A DNA stretch of 64,000 bases from Protopterus annectens (Eukaryota; Chordata; Ceratodontiformes; Protopteridae): the NCBI RefSeq assembly GCF_019279795.1, contig NC_056733.1, forward strand, positions 1,999,117,462 through 1,999,181,461, given 5' to 3'. This document shows, in pieces, positions 12,001-24,450 of the stretch. The notes beneath the pieces are model-generated. The model searched no databases. It was not told the origin of the DNA and saw only the letters and a program-made list of their open reading frames with translations. Position 1 is the first letter of the stretch; the number at the start of each line of letters is the position of its first letter. The position numbers were made by a program, and so were the translations under genes.

Positions 12001-12960
12001 GTTGTCATAATTGATGACAACTTAAATTCGATTTACACATGAACTGTATCAAGAAAACTCATCAGAAACTAGGGCTCCTCTACCACAGCAAAAAGTTTCT
12101 CACCAGTGAAGCTAAAGTAACTCTTATGCCTACCTCTTACCCAGTCTATTTTATGGCTCTCAAACTCTTACTTGCCTCAGCTCCACACTCCTTGCCAAAC
12201 TTGAGCCTTCCTACAACAAGACAGCCAAATCAAACTTACAAGTCACATCACTGTCTCACTCAAACACGTTAACTGCCTTGAACTACCGCACCAGCTTCTT
12301 CTCCATCAACTCTAGGTCATCCACTTCATCAGCCTTCTTACTACTGTCCTAGCCTATCTGTCATCTCCCACTACTCACCTGCTAGATCCTTCCGGAGTGC
12401 TAACCTAGATCTGCTACAAATCCACAAACCTAGAACCAAGGAAGGATGTATTCTCTCTAGCTATAATCCTTCCAAGGCATGGAAGGAACCCCACTAGAGA
12501 TCAGGCCACTCAAGCAACTTAGTCAATTCAAGCTAGCCACCAAAGAATACCTGTTAAGCCAATGGACCTACCTCTTTTCCCACCCCCCTTAAATAGCTTA
12601 TCAACCCTAACTGCACATCTCTATCTGCTCCCAACCTATGTAACTTTAACTCTCTAGACCTAATCTCATATTAACTTCTCTGTCCTAAGCACATTATGCA
12701 CATAAGAATTATGTAATGTAAGATTATACGTCTGGTGACAAAACTATTGTTAGTCTTTCTGAATGATGTAGGATTCTAAATTTGACAGACATAATGATTA
12801 GTTTACTTAAAAAAAAAAAATAAAACAGGACTTCAGTATATGTTGCCAAACATTCTGTAGAACATATGGAGCTTTTCTCCCCGGGCCTCCACTGAAAAAG
12901 GGCTACTTAGCTCAGTTGGACAAACCCAGTCAACAAATTTAAAATAAAATACATTTTTCT
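9040..12960 (+). mobile_element. L2-like non-LTR retrotransposon (LINE), decayed
   Basis: Broken plus-strand frames follow LINE order. At 9572-9607 is LAGDIHPNPGPT, a short signature found just before the endonuclease in L2/CR1-type ORF2. An endonuclease-like region follows (about 9700-10270; VAIYIPPG and LGDVNI pieces), then a linker with KTWTKTKLP, then RT pieces at 11160-12270, including IWKQFFTLPIHKEGNSS, GVPLGSIPGPLLFN and YAEDS in place of YADD. The C-terminal piece SFRSANLDLLQI lies near 12400. The 3' UTR ends near 12960 with the tail gagcttttctccccgggcct that recurs at 16.6 and 24.4 kb. The plus strand is strikingly poor in G over 9.0-12.7 kb. A SINE lies at 10823-11035. Assignment to L2 rather than Rex1 is tentative. 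Confidence 0.8.
10823..11035 (+). mobile_element. tRNA-derived SINE inside the L2-like LINE (5' truncated)
   Basis: The segment starts within the SINE head (agcgttgtcgcctcacagta) and has a B-box-like ggtttgattctcagc near 10857. It ends with gctgtggcgacccctaaccg and a short aacaacaac tail. It aligns along its length with the SINE at 16777-17094, with scattered differences. It lacks the gtggtggtgctgcgg head. L2-like sequence flanks it on both sides, so it inserted into the LINE. Confidence 0.85.
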
Positions 12961-13576
12961 CAAGTGGAGTCTTGCAAACGGGATCATGAGAATCACAGAA
13001 GCCACGAGATCCAGAATCCTGAGAAATCCCCTGGCTGAGACAGGAGTTCGAGGAAATGCTCAGGAATAGATCTTTTTCTTGTGGAACAAAACTCTGAACT
13101 GAGGTATCTTGGAGACATTCCAGAAAAAAAGAATCCTAACAGGAGTTAAGCAAAACGTCTGTATGTTCTCCGGGGAATGCCAGTCTGTACAAGAAATCAT
13201 TTACTCGGATGAGAGATACGTTAAGAGACTCTACAAAGTCTAAATAAGGAAAACTTGAATACCTTGCGGCCTGCAATAGGCTATTAACAAGCGCCAGACA
13301 TTTTGGTCTGTCTATCCACTGTCCCAAGGGCATTCACAGAGGATAACAGAGAACTGATGAAGGTTTTGTGTGTCTGTATAATATTAAGAAAAGGTATGAA
13401 ATATGAATCTATAGGAATGGGAGGGTAAGTATATTTTAAACTGAAAGTTACCAAAAAACACAAATTTTAAAGAACATTTTGAACTGGTTCAGAAGGGAAA
13501 GATCCAGAACTGGAAAGGGGTAGGAAGTCTTGCAAATAGTCACACACTTAAGAATGTCCTTTTGCTCTTAAGGGTT
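12960..13576. other. Unassigned intronic sequence
   Basis: Nothing recognisable was found. The sequence is AT-rich with no open frame showing a familiar motif. Confidence 0.5.
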
Positions 13577-14195
13577 TTTCTTTTTGAAACCTCTCTGTCA
13601 TTGTTTTGCTGGTTTAATGTTTGCTTGAAGAGTTTTATTTTTGCTTTAATAATGTTATGGAGGGTAGCATTAAACCCCTGGCAAAGAAGGCAAGCTGAAA
13701 ACTGTAAAGGTTCCCTGAATCAGCTTAACACTCTCTCTACAATTTTTAAGGACCTCTGCAGCAGATGAACAAAAAAACAAAGCTATCAAAGACAGACTTC
13801 AACATTTCAGCTCAGACATCTTCTGTAAGGTTTTGAGCATGCAGACAAGTAAACCTCCTAATAACACTTCAAATGGATAGTATTCTTTCTTTTTGAAACC
13901 TCTCTGTCATTGTTTTGTTTGTTTAAGGTTTGCTTGAAGAGTTTTATTTTTGCTTTAATAATGTTATAGAGGGTAGCATTAAACCCCTGGCAAAAAAGGC
14001 AAGCTGAAAACTGTAGAGGTTCCTTGAATCAGCTTAACACTCTCACTACAATTTTTAAGGACCTCTGCAGCAGATGAACCAAAAAAAAAAAAAAAAAAGC
14101 TATCAAAGACAGACAACATTTCAGCTCAGACATCTTCTGTAAGGTTTTGAGCATGCAGACAAGTAAACCTCCTAATAACAGTTCAAATGGACAGT
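13577..14195. repeat. Tandem duplication, about 309-bp unit
   Basis: Copy 1 (about 13577-13885) and copy 2 (about 13886-14195) both start with tttctttttgaaacctctct and run through gagcatgcagacaagtaaac with only scattered substitutions and a length difference in an A run. The offset between matching positions is about 309 bp. Neither copy codes for anything recognisable. Confidence 0.9.
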
Positions 14196-16585
14196 ATTAT
14201 TGAAGTGACATTTCATAAGCACATTTCAAATAGCTAGCAGGCACCCAAGGCACAGAAACAAAAAATTACACAAGTTCCCCCACTCCTCAGAAGTGGAAAA
14301 AGCTGCCATAATATTCCTTATACTCCTAAAAAAAAAAAAAAAAAAAATCAAGAAAGCATAAACTATGCATGCCACAAAATACCCCCACAAAAACAGAAAA
14401 TCTACCAAAAGCTTTCCTGTTCTTGTCAGAAGGAGAGGGACTGGTATTAACAAGCTGTTTAGCAGCAGCTGGGTTCACTAAAGAAATAGTTGCCGAGTCT
14501 AATCTAGGATAAGTGTGCATAAAGTTTCTCAAGATTTAGTTTTTATACAATCTTCTTTCTCTAGGGGCTGCAGACCAGCCATTAGGAAAGTTACAGACTG
14601 TGACAAACACTCTCTAATGCTGACAGAAAATGATGAATTGGGAGCAAGTTCTGGAAAATTCAGTTGTAATAAATTATACTTCAGAGACAGCTAAACGTCA
14701 TGTTCCCAAAGAAACTAAATTCATTCTGGAAAAAGTTTCAGAGAAATAATTTTTCAAAAGGGACTGGCAGAAGCCACACACTCATCAAAAGCTGAATCTT
14801 AAAGTGAATCATCAAAATCATTTTTATCAGAAAAGACTAAAAAGGGACAATAAATTACTTCTGTCCAAAGTGGAACACAGGACGAGAAGAAATTAAGTCT
14901 CAAATTTTTGCAGTTCCCCCCCCCCTGGAATTTCTGAAGAAACAAGACTCATTTTTGCTAAGAAAAATTGCTCTAGGGATAGGCATAGCACTCAGGCTAG
15001 GCGGAGTGGTATTCACTGCCCCCTCTCCCAAGACCAACAAGAGAAGCTCTCCCTTGCCCACGAAGGGCACTCCCAACAGCCACAGAGAAGCATCTACCCC
15101 CAGTCCATGGTGGCTGTAGCTACTACACCAGTGGAAGCCAAGGAAAAAACAACAAATTGACTGTGGAACCAGAAATGGCAATAGCAGAGAGACCCATCTG
15201 CAACTGAGGCACTTTAGCAGCCTGCTGTGGTGGAAACAGCTGGTTAAGCATTTTTTCCCCTTTTGTGGTTGAAAGAAGGAAGAACATAGAACTGGAAGGC
15301 TGTTCTCTGGTTAAGCTGAAAAATACATCAGATTCCTAGGGAAGGTTAGCATTAGTTAAAACAGGCAAGTAGGAATGAAGGAATACAATATATCCTTTAA
15401 AAAAAAAAAAAAAAAATTACCCCCACCCTAGGGAAGACACCAGCAAAACACTTACGCAAGACTAAATATTTCACTTTTTTGTAGAAGTTGTGCTGATTAA
15501 TTCAAATGGAAAAACGAACTGCCTGCTTTACTCAGATGTATAAAGGGTTGGTAAGCACTCTGGATAAAAAAAAATTAATGCAGCAAAGACAAAGAAAGGT
15601 GACCATGAATAGTGTAAGTTTCCTTGTGGGAATTCTCCCACCCGTAAGTCTGAATAGTCACTTTAAAAATCTGAAAGTAAACAGATGAACAAAAGTCTAC
15701 AACAATTTTAGCTTCGCCTCCAATAGTTTCCACTTTTCTAGTGTACAGACACAGTTTTTACTGCTTCATGACTTCAAGCATTCCTAACAAGTCCCCCACA
15801 TAATTTTTGGGGTCAGTTAAAACTAAGATGGTACACTATCTGGGATGGAAGAAGCTGGCATTGAGGAAAATGAAGGTTTAAAATGTCCCAAATATTCAAT
15901 TACAATTTGAGGCACCAAGGTTTGTAATGGTAGCAGAAAAATAGTTGACATGTGACAAAGTAATAACTGCTTAGAATAGGAGACTTGCAGTATGAGTGTT
16001 TTGCAGGAGAAGAAAGGAAGATGTGAGACCTTGGCTGAATCTGCTACTGCCACCAATTGCCGACAAAGGCTGGCATGTTTATCTATTTGCATAAGTGTTT
16101 TTACAACCCAAGTAGACTTCAAAGAATTTTTCCTCAGGTAGACAGCAAATGTCGGGAGGTGTGAGAAGAACATTTTTGGGGAGTGTAATGAGTCGGCAGT
16201 CCTGAAAAATTCCCTACAGAGTACTCAGTCAGAAATATTGAGGGGACAACTTGCTCTAAGAAAATGATCCTTTTGAGGTACAACAGAGGATGTGAATTCC
16301 TAGCAGTTACATAACCCTACTGGCTACCAATAAAGCAATTCCTAGAAAATGGGAACAAAATCTAAATAAACTGTATTTGGCAGTACTGAATACCACCAAG
16401 AGAAAAAAAAAATGGAAGTGGTATCTTTAGAAAAAGGGAAGGAGCAAATTATATAGAAAAGTGGAATTTGTGGGAACAATACATGCAGAATGATATTCAG
16501 AAGTGAGGTTTAAGGGAAGGCAGGAACTGAGGAATCTATATAATGTTGGACTGAATAACAGCTGTTAAAGAAAACATACGTAACA
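14196..16585. other. Unassigned intronic sequence with A and C homopolymer runs
   Basis: No domain, RNA gene or mobile-element signature was recognised. A runs occur near 14330 and 15400, and a C run near 14918-14926. The open frames here have no familiar motif. Confidence 0.5.
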
Positions 16586-16589
16586 TACA

Positions 16590-16747
16590 GTTATTTATTT
16601 GGCATTTATTTACTGGAAAAGTCCAAATGGGTCATGAGGTACCCATTTTCAGCAGAGGCCCAGGAAGAAAAGCTTCAGATACAGAATAAATAACTAGACA
16701 GGTAAAGTCATAACATTCAAGCACAAAACTTTTTATTTTGACAAACT
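16590..16747 (-). mobile_element. Solitary L2-like 3' tail, minus strand
   Basis: Read on the minus strand, this contains the same terminal block as the LINE at 12.87-12.95 kb: aagcttttcttcctgggcct, then ctgctgaaaatgggtacctc, then an A/T-rich end with aaataaatgc. It probably continues on the far side of the SINE (17114 onward), since the SINE sits in its 5' extension. Only the 3' part is recognisable, as expected for a 5'-truncated LINE copy. Confidence 0.55.
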
Positions 16748-16766
16748 ACTCAACAGGCATAATAAA
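16748..16766. repeat. SINE target-site duplication, left copy
   Basis: The 19-bp actcaacaggcataataaa is repeated exactly at 17095-17113 on the other side of the SINE. Confidence 0.92.
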
Positions 16767-16776
16767 TAAAATCTGC

Positions 16777-16897
16777 GGTGGTGGTGCTGCAGTAGCGTTG
16801 TCGCCTCTGGTGGTGGTGCTGCGGTAGCATTTCTGGTGGTGGTGCTGCGGTAGCATTGTCGCCTCTGGTGGTGGTGCTGCGGTAGCATTGTCGCCTC
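16777..16897 (+). repeat. Four tandem SINE head units (A-box region)
   Basis: The unit ggtggtggtgctgcggtagc followed by attgtcgcctc starts at about 16777, 16809, 16835 and 16867, giving spacings of 32, 26 and 32 bp. The second unit lacks the gtcgcct part. Only the last continues into the SINE body. The repeated part corresponds to the A-box side of the Pol III promoter. Confidence 0.85.
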
Positions 16898-17094
16898 ACA
16901 GTAAGACGCTGTCCAGTTCGATTCTCAGCCAGAGCGTCTTCTGCGTGGAGACATGTGTGAATGGGCTTACCTTCGTTGAAGGTTGTGCGTCAGGGCTGGC
17001 AACTCTGCACGTAAAAATCAACTGCCAATCATTAGCGGACCGGAGTTCCGCTGTGGCGACCCCTAACCGGGAAAAGCCAAAAGACCCAACAACA
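16777..17094 (+). mobile_element. tRNA-derived SINE with a repeated head and clean target duplication
   Basis: The body runs from cattgtcgcctcacagtaag through a B-box-like gttcgattctcagc (16917-16930) to gctgtggcgacccctaaccg and a caacaac tail. The general plan (tRNA-like head, conserved gctgtggcgacccc tail) resembles the DANA/Mermaid-type SINEs of fish. The head is present four times in a row. A perfect 19-bp target duplication (actcaacaggcataataaa) flanks it at 16748-16766 and 17095-17113, showing LINE-dependent insertion. Confidence 0.9.
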
Positions 17095-17113
17095 ACTCAA
17101 CAGGCATAATAAA
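17095..17113. repeat. SINE target-site duplication, right copy
   Basis: This is the exact copy of 16748-16766, directly after the SINE caac tail. Confidence 0.92.
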
Positions 17114-19850
17114 GTCAGTGTTAAAGCATGAATTATATGTGGAAAGCCTGACAATAGGAAAATGCAATTATTTACATAATAGATCAACTATTTACATAAT
17201 AGATCAACTACTGTTATACATTTAAATCATGAAATATGTTAACAAATATTACATTAAACAATTGTGTCTACAGTGAATAAAAATGTTACAAAATATGGTG
17301 ACAATTGTGATTAAGATCACCATGTCCACATAACTTGCATAAGGGCACACCATCAGTATAACAAGGCTGGAGTTTGAGAAAGATTACAAGTACAGGTAAG
17401 CAGATGGGTATAACTGATTTTGTTAAGTTACAAACGTAACGTGATGGTTCCTATGACATTACAAGCACGAGTCTCAATTGCGAGAAAGTACAGGAACCGA
17501 ATAAAATTACTGAAGGGAATTTATTGGTAGTAGTGATCACGTTAACTGTACCATTCTCATAACTTTTTCTAATTTTATGGAAGTTTGGAGAGAAGATAGG
17601 AAACAACTAGATCTGTTTAAATAAAGGACCCCTCCAGGTATATTTGTTAATGTTACTGAAAATACAACCTCAAGAAATAAAGTAGCAAAAGAAAATACAA
17701 GGAACATTGCCAAGTCATTTACAATTAGAGGAAAACAAGGATTACAACTAGAAGGGACAAAGAGAAAGTAGTAGTTAATTGATTCTGTTAACACTACAAG
17801 TGAAAGAAATCTCAATAACTAATCTAGAAATTTTTCAGTTAGTAAAATAAGGTCAAGCCAGGAAGGAGCTGAACAATTTCTAGTAAATGAAGCACCCCCT
17901 ACTTTGTACACAAGTTAATATAAATCATGACAGGATGGAATAAAAAAAAGGATGGATAGAGCAGTGGAGATACCATTTTTGTCTCAGAGTGGACAAATGA
18001 GAACAGGATTATATGTATTGAAGGAATAGAGGAAAGGGATGATTTAGTACTGCGATGGTCAAGGCCTACTTTCTGATGTACAGTTAGATGCTGACAAGCT
18101 AACCCCCAATAAAAGGCACAGAGTTTGTCACTCTAGTGTTGAAAGGGATCCAGGAATACTAGGGGTTAAAGTGCATGCACAAAGTCTACCTTAAGAAATG
18201 TTTCGTCAATTGAAGAGGACACAACCACCGACTGGATTCACCAAGAGAAAGCATAAATTATAGAGAGGGTAACATAGGACCCGTGAATGAAAATAATACT
18301 CTTTATAATTCAAACAGTCCAGATGAGAGTCTATCATTATCTAGTTGTATGCTGCAACGTTAGGAAACGTATCACTTAAGTAAAGATAAAAAAAATCAGT
18401 CTCTTCACTGTCAAGTTTAAACCTTAAGTGAGGTCGCCTCAGCTATGAGATTAGTTAATGGTAGGAGATATGAATTATGTTACACACTGTGGTGTGAATG
18501 ACTTAAGCCATCAGCCCTTCAATCATTTGAAGTCCAACTTGGAAATAAAAGATATTGGAGACAAATGAGTTGTTTTAAGTGAAATTTTTCCACTGCCTTG
18601 TTATGACGACTATACAAAAGGTGTACGTGTACAGTACCTGGATGAGATCCCTATGTTATGATACATTTGCCATCCTGACATTCTAACCTTTTATTTAAAT
18701 CACTGGGCTGCATGTATTTTCAGATATTTACTACTTTGTTTTTTAAGAAACTTATTCATCAGATCACAGCTCAAAAAGGCAAACACCTGAACATGCTTTG
18801 ATTTACTTACATAAATGCAAGCAGCCCAGGAAACACAACAGCTGAACTTAAAAGTATTTCAGAGTTTGAAAAGTATCAATTATATGCATTACTGAATCAT
18901 AGGACATTAACACGCTCACTTTTCCTGGTTATAACAAACAATGGTGCTTAAGAGAAAGTGAGAGAAGTGCAGTCATGATTTTGTTACATGAAACTTTGCA
19001 GATCTAATATCAATAAATTGTTAGAAATTTTAATAATGGGAATCTTGGTTCCACTTCTAGACCTCTCCATTTTATTAAAAAAAAATAAAAACTGAGCACA
19101 ACAAAGCATGAAGAATTTTTTGAATATAACCTAGTATTTATATTACCCAAGAAGTTTGATAAGCAACTTAAACTATTCTTACATTGAGAGAAATGGCACT
19201 CGCCTTCTTTTATTGTACAAGAATTCCTAGACATGAGAAAGAATTTTCCCCCAACTGGTCAGTGAACACAATGCATTCAATGAGTTAAGTGCAGCAATGT
19301 ATTTTTCCAGCTTGCCCTTCCTTTTTTGGACCATTTTTGTTTTTATAAGCGTTGTAAACTTATTCAATCATGGCCAAAAAAATTAGCCTTCCCCAGTTGT
19401 GATGTTACTTTAGGGTAGCGTGAGTTACGTCCATAGACTTGGGGTACCTTATTGCATGCACAGTAGTGAGTGCCCATTCCACTGTATGGAAGCAGATGTT
19501 TTGTTTATGCATGCATCACGGAGGTTAAACTTCCCTCCATTTCCTCAGTGACATCAGTGCAAGAAAACGCAAATTTTACAATTTTAAATATGAAAGTAAT
19601 GACAAACGTTTCCTGATGAGGGGAAGTGCTTTCAGGAGTTTATGCACTGCATACTGTAGTGCAAATGTAAGTTTCAAAACATCAGTAAACAACTTTAAAG
19701 AAGTACTCAACAAGTATAAATAAAAAGTTTAGAAATGTTTCAATATCTTTTAAGCATATGTTAAAGGAGGTTAAAACTTTGAACTTAGTCTGGCTCAAAA
19801 TAATGCAAAAAAAGTTGTATTATAAACATACAAAAAATACTAAATACACT
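17114..19850. other. Unassigned intronic sequence
   Basis: The first few hundred bases may be the 5' continuation of the solitary L2-like tail. A 21-bp tandem repeat (tatttacataatagatcaac) lies at about 17168-17210. No coding motif was recognised elsewhere. Confidence 0.5.
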
Positions 19851-19851
19851 A

Positions 19852-20880
19852 CCAGCCAACTGGCTCACCGACAGAACCCAAGCAGTCAAAATAGGGGAAG
19901 TCACTTCTAAAAACAGCAGACCCGTAATCAGTGGTGTTCCACAGTCCTGGGACTTCTACTGTTCGGAATCTATTTCTCCAAAGTACAAGCAAAAACTAAA
20001 GGTCCGTGGCCGACAAAGTTTGCTGATGACTGCAAACTGGGAGCGGTCATAGAATCTCCAAATGATATCAACATCCTACCAAAGGGTCAAACAAATGACT
20101 GGTGCCAAAGTCACAGCCTTATTTATACTCTACGCAAAAAAAAAAAATCATCATCCCTTTCAACAAGGACGATGCTCCTCAATTACCACATCGATAGCAA
20201 CACCCTAAAGTACACACACAGTGGTAAGAGACATGGACACAGGTTGGCAGCAACCTTACCTTTGATCACCATGGCATTCTGTACTGCTCACCTCATAAGC
20301 AAGGGCATTGTTACAACCTCACTGTACTAGTCCATCAAGCCGATAGAGTACAACACCCCTTTTGGTATGTACCTTTCCAAGCACCTGCAGTAACTGGAGA
20401 GATCACAAAGGTTCCTCACAAGGGACAATTCAAGGTATTCAGCATCTTTCCTGTGTGGATCATCTGAAATCACGGTCACATTATTCTGTCTCATACAGAC
20501 TACTCAGAGGCAATCTATGCATTGCGTATACTGCACTCTGAGACCCTACTTTATTGGAAAAGCTGCATAACCGCAAGTCAAATGGCACACTGATTAAGAC
20601 CTTAACCTGGTATGTGACATAACTAGAACCAGCTGGAGGGACATTGTCTCCCAGAGGTTACCACACCTGTGGAATGGACTCCCATTTCGTGTCAAACCAC
20701 CTCATTGGCCCTCTTCAAATGCAACCTAGACGATTGGATGGATAACCATAATTTCACCCAGGGGGTTCCACCTGGGTCTCTCTTGGACAGGGGTAATAAG
20801 TGCTGATAGTGGAAACAAGGGTAACTTGACAAGGCTTGTAAAGGCCCTAGTAACTTCTTATAATCCTACTAAGTTTGTTT
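19852..20880 (+). mobile_element. CR1 LINE 3' fragment
   Basis: This begins inside the RT domain with NWLTDRTQAVKIG and continues in broken frames through pieces matching the other CR1 copies here: the region after FADD, then equivalents of YLSKHLQ-LERSQRFLT and LLRGNLCIAY. The 3' UTR ends near 20880. It is 5' truncated, as is typical for CR1, and full of stops. It is the same broad family as the copies at 28.5-37.7 and 51.5-55.5 kb. Confidence 0.8.
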
Positions 20881-20889
20881 GATCAATTA

Positions 20890-22560
20890 AACTTCCACTC
20901 ATCTTAAATTACAACAACTGAGTTTATCATGCTACTCACTAGTCATTCAAATATTCTTGTTGACCAAACTCTAGATCGTAAATCAGTATCAGAAAGGTAT
21001 CTGGTAATTACAGAGAAAATAAGACTCTCTCGATAGTCTCAGAATAGATATTTATTAACCAAGGTCAAAACCTCATCAATACTTTAAGCAGAATGTTTAT
21101 CAATATGCTTAGAAACAACTGTACCAAATACAATGAAGACTTGTACCAAAACGTTACACGTTGAAGAAACCAACGAGTTATGATGTTATTTTTAATAACA
21201 CGAAATGCTGAAATCTGTGAATAAAAGATGTGACAAGGTCAAAACCACCAATGTCACGCTTGTTTTTATACTTTGCATAAATGGTGAACTAACCAAAGTT
21301 TCAGTTGATCCCATACCAGTCAGTCCTCTTCTAAGGATAAGGGTACTCTACAATTGCCCTTCCTCCCCTTCAGAGGGGAAAAACTTGTCTGGAAACAACA
21401 CTGGGCTGCATCACATATGCCCCAAATTACCTATGTTAAAGACCGATCTATTACTACATGTAAACATTTTTCTTTTTAGAAGGTTATCACAACAGTAACC
21501 AGAACATACAGACTGAAATGATCATGCATTATTACTACATAAAACGGCCAATATTAAGTATCTAATTCACTGTTGAATTGGCTCAGGAACTGGTTAAGGA
21601 AAATACATCAACAGAAAACAGATTTGGCAGGGTACTGCAAAGATTTATGACCAAGATGTTTCACAGGGGGTCGATACTTGGCCCATATTAAACTGTGAGT
21701 GGTGAAACAGACAAAACACTAAAATTAGTACTCAAGACAAGCAACAAGTAACCCAATGAAAATAAATGAAGTCTGTTAAAAAGAACAGAATATAAGCAGA
21801 TGCATTCCTATTAAAATACAACTACTTCAGTATAAATCACAACAATGCAAAATCTATTTAAAGGTAGGCAGAACACCACTTAAATGAAAAAGCAGTGATT
21901 TGAGTAGTAGTAGTTCATGTCTGGGAAGGAAGTCAAAATGAGATAAAGGATGGTTTTGGTGCACAACAGGATCTTACAAGCGTTCAGCATGATTAAACCT
22001 AAACTTTGGAATGGGTGAAGCCTGGGGGACACAACTATCTATCTGGGGCACATATGAAGGAATAACTACATAAACTTTCCAAAAAAGGAAGTTGCATGGG
22101 TTGACTGCTAGTTAAAAGGGGTTGGGGGTCAAAAATGAAAATGCACATTATATTGAAATGAAAAGTTTGAGAAAATGTGACAAGTCTAAACAGAGGCAAG
22201 AAGCTGCAATTGCATACAAGATCAGCCTGCCAAACATTAATATGTGCATACAAGTTGGAAACATATTCAAAATGGTTGTGTAAAATAAATGAAATATGTG
22301 AGAACAATATATACAGAATAATGTTAGGAGGTGTGACATTTCAGGGAAGGTGGGAATTATTCAACATTACATAGATTAAGACAGAACTATTTGTAGATGC
22401 ACAAAAAAAAAATCTTTGTAATTGCTTACTCTCTCCTGTATAACAGTTCAATCATATCACTACGCACAAAAAAAATCTTTGTAATTGCTTACTCTCCTGT
22501 ATAACAGTTCAATCATATCACTATGCAATATGCGATGTTAGGGACTCCAAAAAATAAATA

Positions 22561-22603
<43 letters not shown>

Positions 22604-24335
22604 AAACACACACACACACACACATACTGGGCACGCATTTGTTCAGTCTGTACATTTCTGGCCTCCCAACACGATGCTTTCTTTTGGCCTCTATGCTAAT
22701 GACCTAAAAACAGTGAAGTACATTATAAGCAAAGAACATCGGGATAAAATTAATTGGACTAAGATTAACAATATGAAAAACTACCAACTAAAATAGGAGT
22801 TTTGACTCACCCTCTTTGGGAAAGTAATGAAAATTATTCATAAACCCGCAGAAATATCATAACCTGTTTAAAGACCAAAACATATGGATTGAGGACTACC
22901 TTGGTTTCAGTCATCACACTATCAACGCTGTGAAAGACTGCAAAAATGAGCAATCACGAAAGACCAAAGTAACGAAGACTTCTACTTTAATTAGATTGAA
23001 ATTTAGTTTGGAAACCATTCCTGGTTCCCTTACTGTAAATCTCAGAAATTAAGACTGGAATGCATACAGAGGAAATTTACAGAGATGGAGAAATTACAGG
23101 TAGACAAATTGTCTTAATAAAAACAGCCTCTCAGAGTCAAGATTACTTTCAGTGACCAACTGACAAAATGCAGACCTGTTCTTAGTAATTAAAACTAATA
23201 AAATGACCCATTTTTATGGGAATGCATAGGATTAAATATATATATATGACAGCACACATGCATGAGAAATTGCTAACAATATTTAGGAAACAAAATATAA
23301 ACTGGTTATATGAAAAACTGGTGGGTGCCTCAAATTCATTTTTCAGTAGAAAAAAAAAGTAGAAATTTGACATTTTTTAAAATGGAAACTGATTATTTTG
23401 GTTATTAAAAGGTTTAGACAGCCAAAAATGATCTAGTGGGAGTATCTATGTCATATATACTAAAGGCTGAACACCTCCCCACTCCCAAGACCAGTATGCT
23501 CTCAAGATGCACATTAACCTTCAACATTTGGCCCAGGACACTAAAAATGACGATTCTCCTTACAATGCCAAAGTCATCTGAATCATCACATGTTAATATT
23601 CCACAACACATACTTCTTAGAATTTAGAATAAAACACCTATCTTTGGAGTGACTGTTTGAAGTGCTCAGCTGTGAACTCCCAGATGCCAGACTAACTTCA
23701 CCTTGAAAACCGACCCGCACTCTGAAGCGAGACTAAACACATGTATAATCCAAGTTTGTTAACTCATCTTAATGACCCATGGAAAAAAATTAAAGAAAAA
23801 AATAAATAAAATAAGGTGGGCAAGAAGAGAGTGAGGTCCAATGCAGACACAAGTGAAATATCTAGGCGGGTACAGCCGTTGGCAAGAGAACAGAATAAGG
23901 ATGTGTAGAGGACCATAAACTTGACCTCCAGTAGCAAACAAAATGATAGGTGCATTCTCAGAGGATCCTTCTCCGGAAGCAAAAACCATTCATACTGTGC
24001 CAGGACTTGGACAAGCCACATCATCACATGCAGTTACTAAGGCCACAAAGACATCTGGCAGCTAAAGAAGTCCAGAACAAAACCAGCAAAAAGAAAAAAA
24101 GTGTGGTGGAGAAAGACTTATTTGATTTGTTTTCAATGGTAGAGCACTGATCTCAGACCTTTTTCAGACATAACCTGTGAGCAGTGTCTGGTTAAGTGAC
24201 TTGCTCACAGTCAAGCAACTGAAGCTGACAGACTTGAACTCTGCACCACCATTTCTACAAAACTGAAAGCTTTTAAAGAAAAGGCACAACCACCTATAAT
24301 TTGAAAATTTAGTATAAAGTTGACAAAACATTTAT
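20890..24335. other. Unassigned intronic sequence with short tandem repeats
   Basis: No gene recognised. It contains a tandem duplication of about 65 bp (about 22400-22525, unit with tctttgtaattgcttactct), followed by microsatellites. Confidence 0.5.
22560..22625. repeat. Compound microsatellite (TA)n then (AC)n
   Basis: Alternating TA runs from about 22563 to 22600, a short ttataaaa spacer, then ACACAC to about 22624. Confidence 0.95.
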
Positions 24336-24336
24336 T

Positions 24337-24450
24337 TCCAGTTTGATGACCGGGGAGGTGCCCTGGGCTCCGGCAGCCCGTTTTCAGTGGAGGCCCTGGA
24401 AGAAAAGCTCCACATTACATAGTAAAAATAAGCGAAGTACAATAGAAAAG
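24337..24450 (-). mobile_element. Solitary L2-like 3' tail, minus strand
   Basis: On the minus strand: ggagcttttcttccagggcc, tccactgaaaacgggctgcc, ggggaggtgc in complement order, then the end ctggaaataaatgttttg. The block matches the 3' end of the LINE at 12.87-12.95 kb and the copy at 16.6 kb. The 5' extent is unclear; unassigned AT-rich sequence follows to 24.9 kb. Confidence 0.6.

Noticed and set aside
16777..17094. Possible tRNA gene
   Set aside because: Has a B-box-like sequence but no foldable acceptor stem or anticodon arm. The body, tail and target duplication show a SINE.
22395..22525. Direct repeats suggesting a CRISPR-like array
   Set aside because: Only two adjacent imperfect units without spacers, in a eukaryotic intron; a simple tandem duplication.
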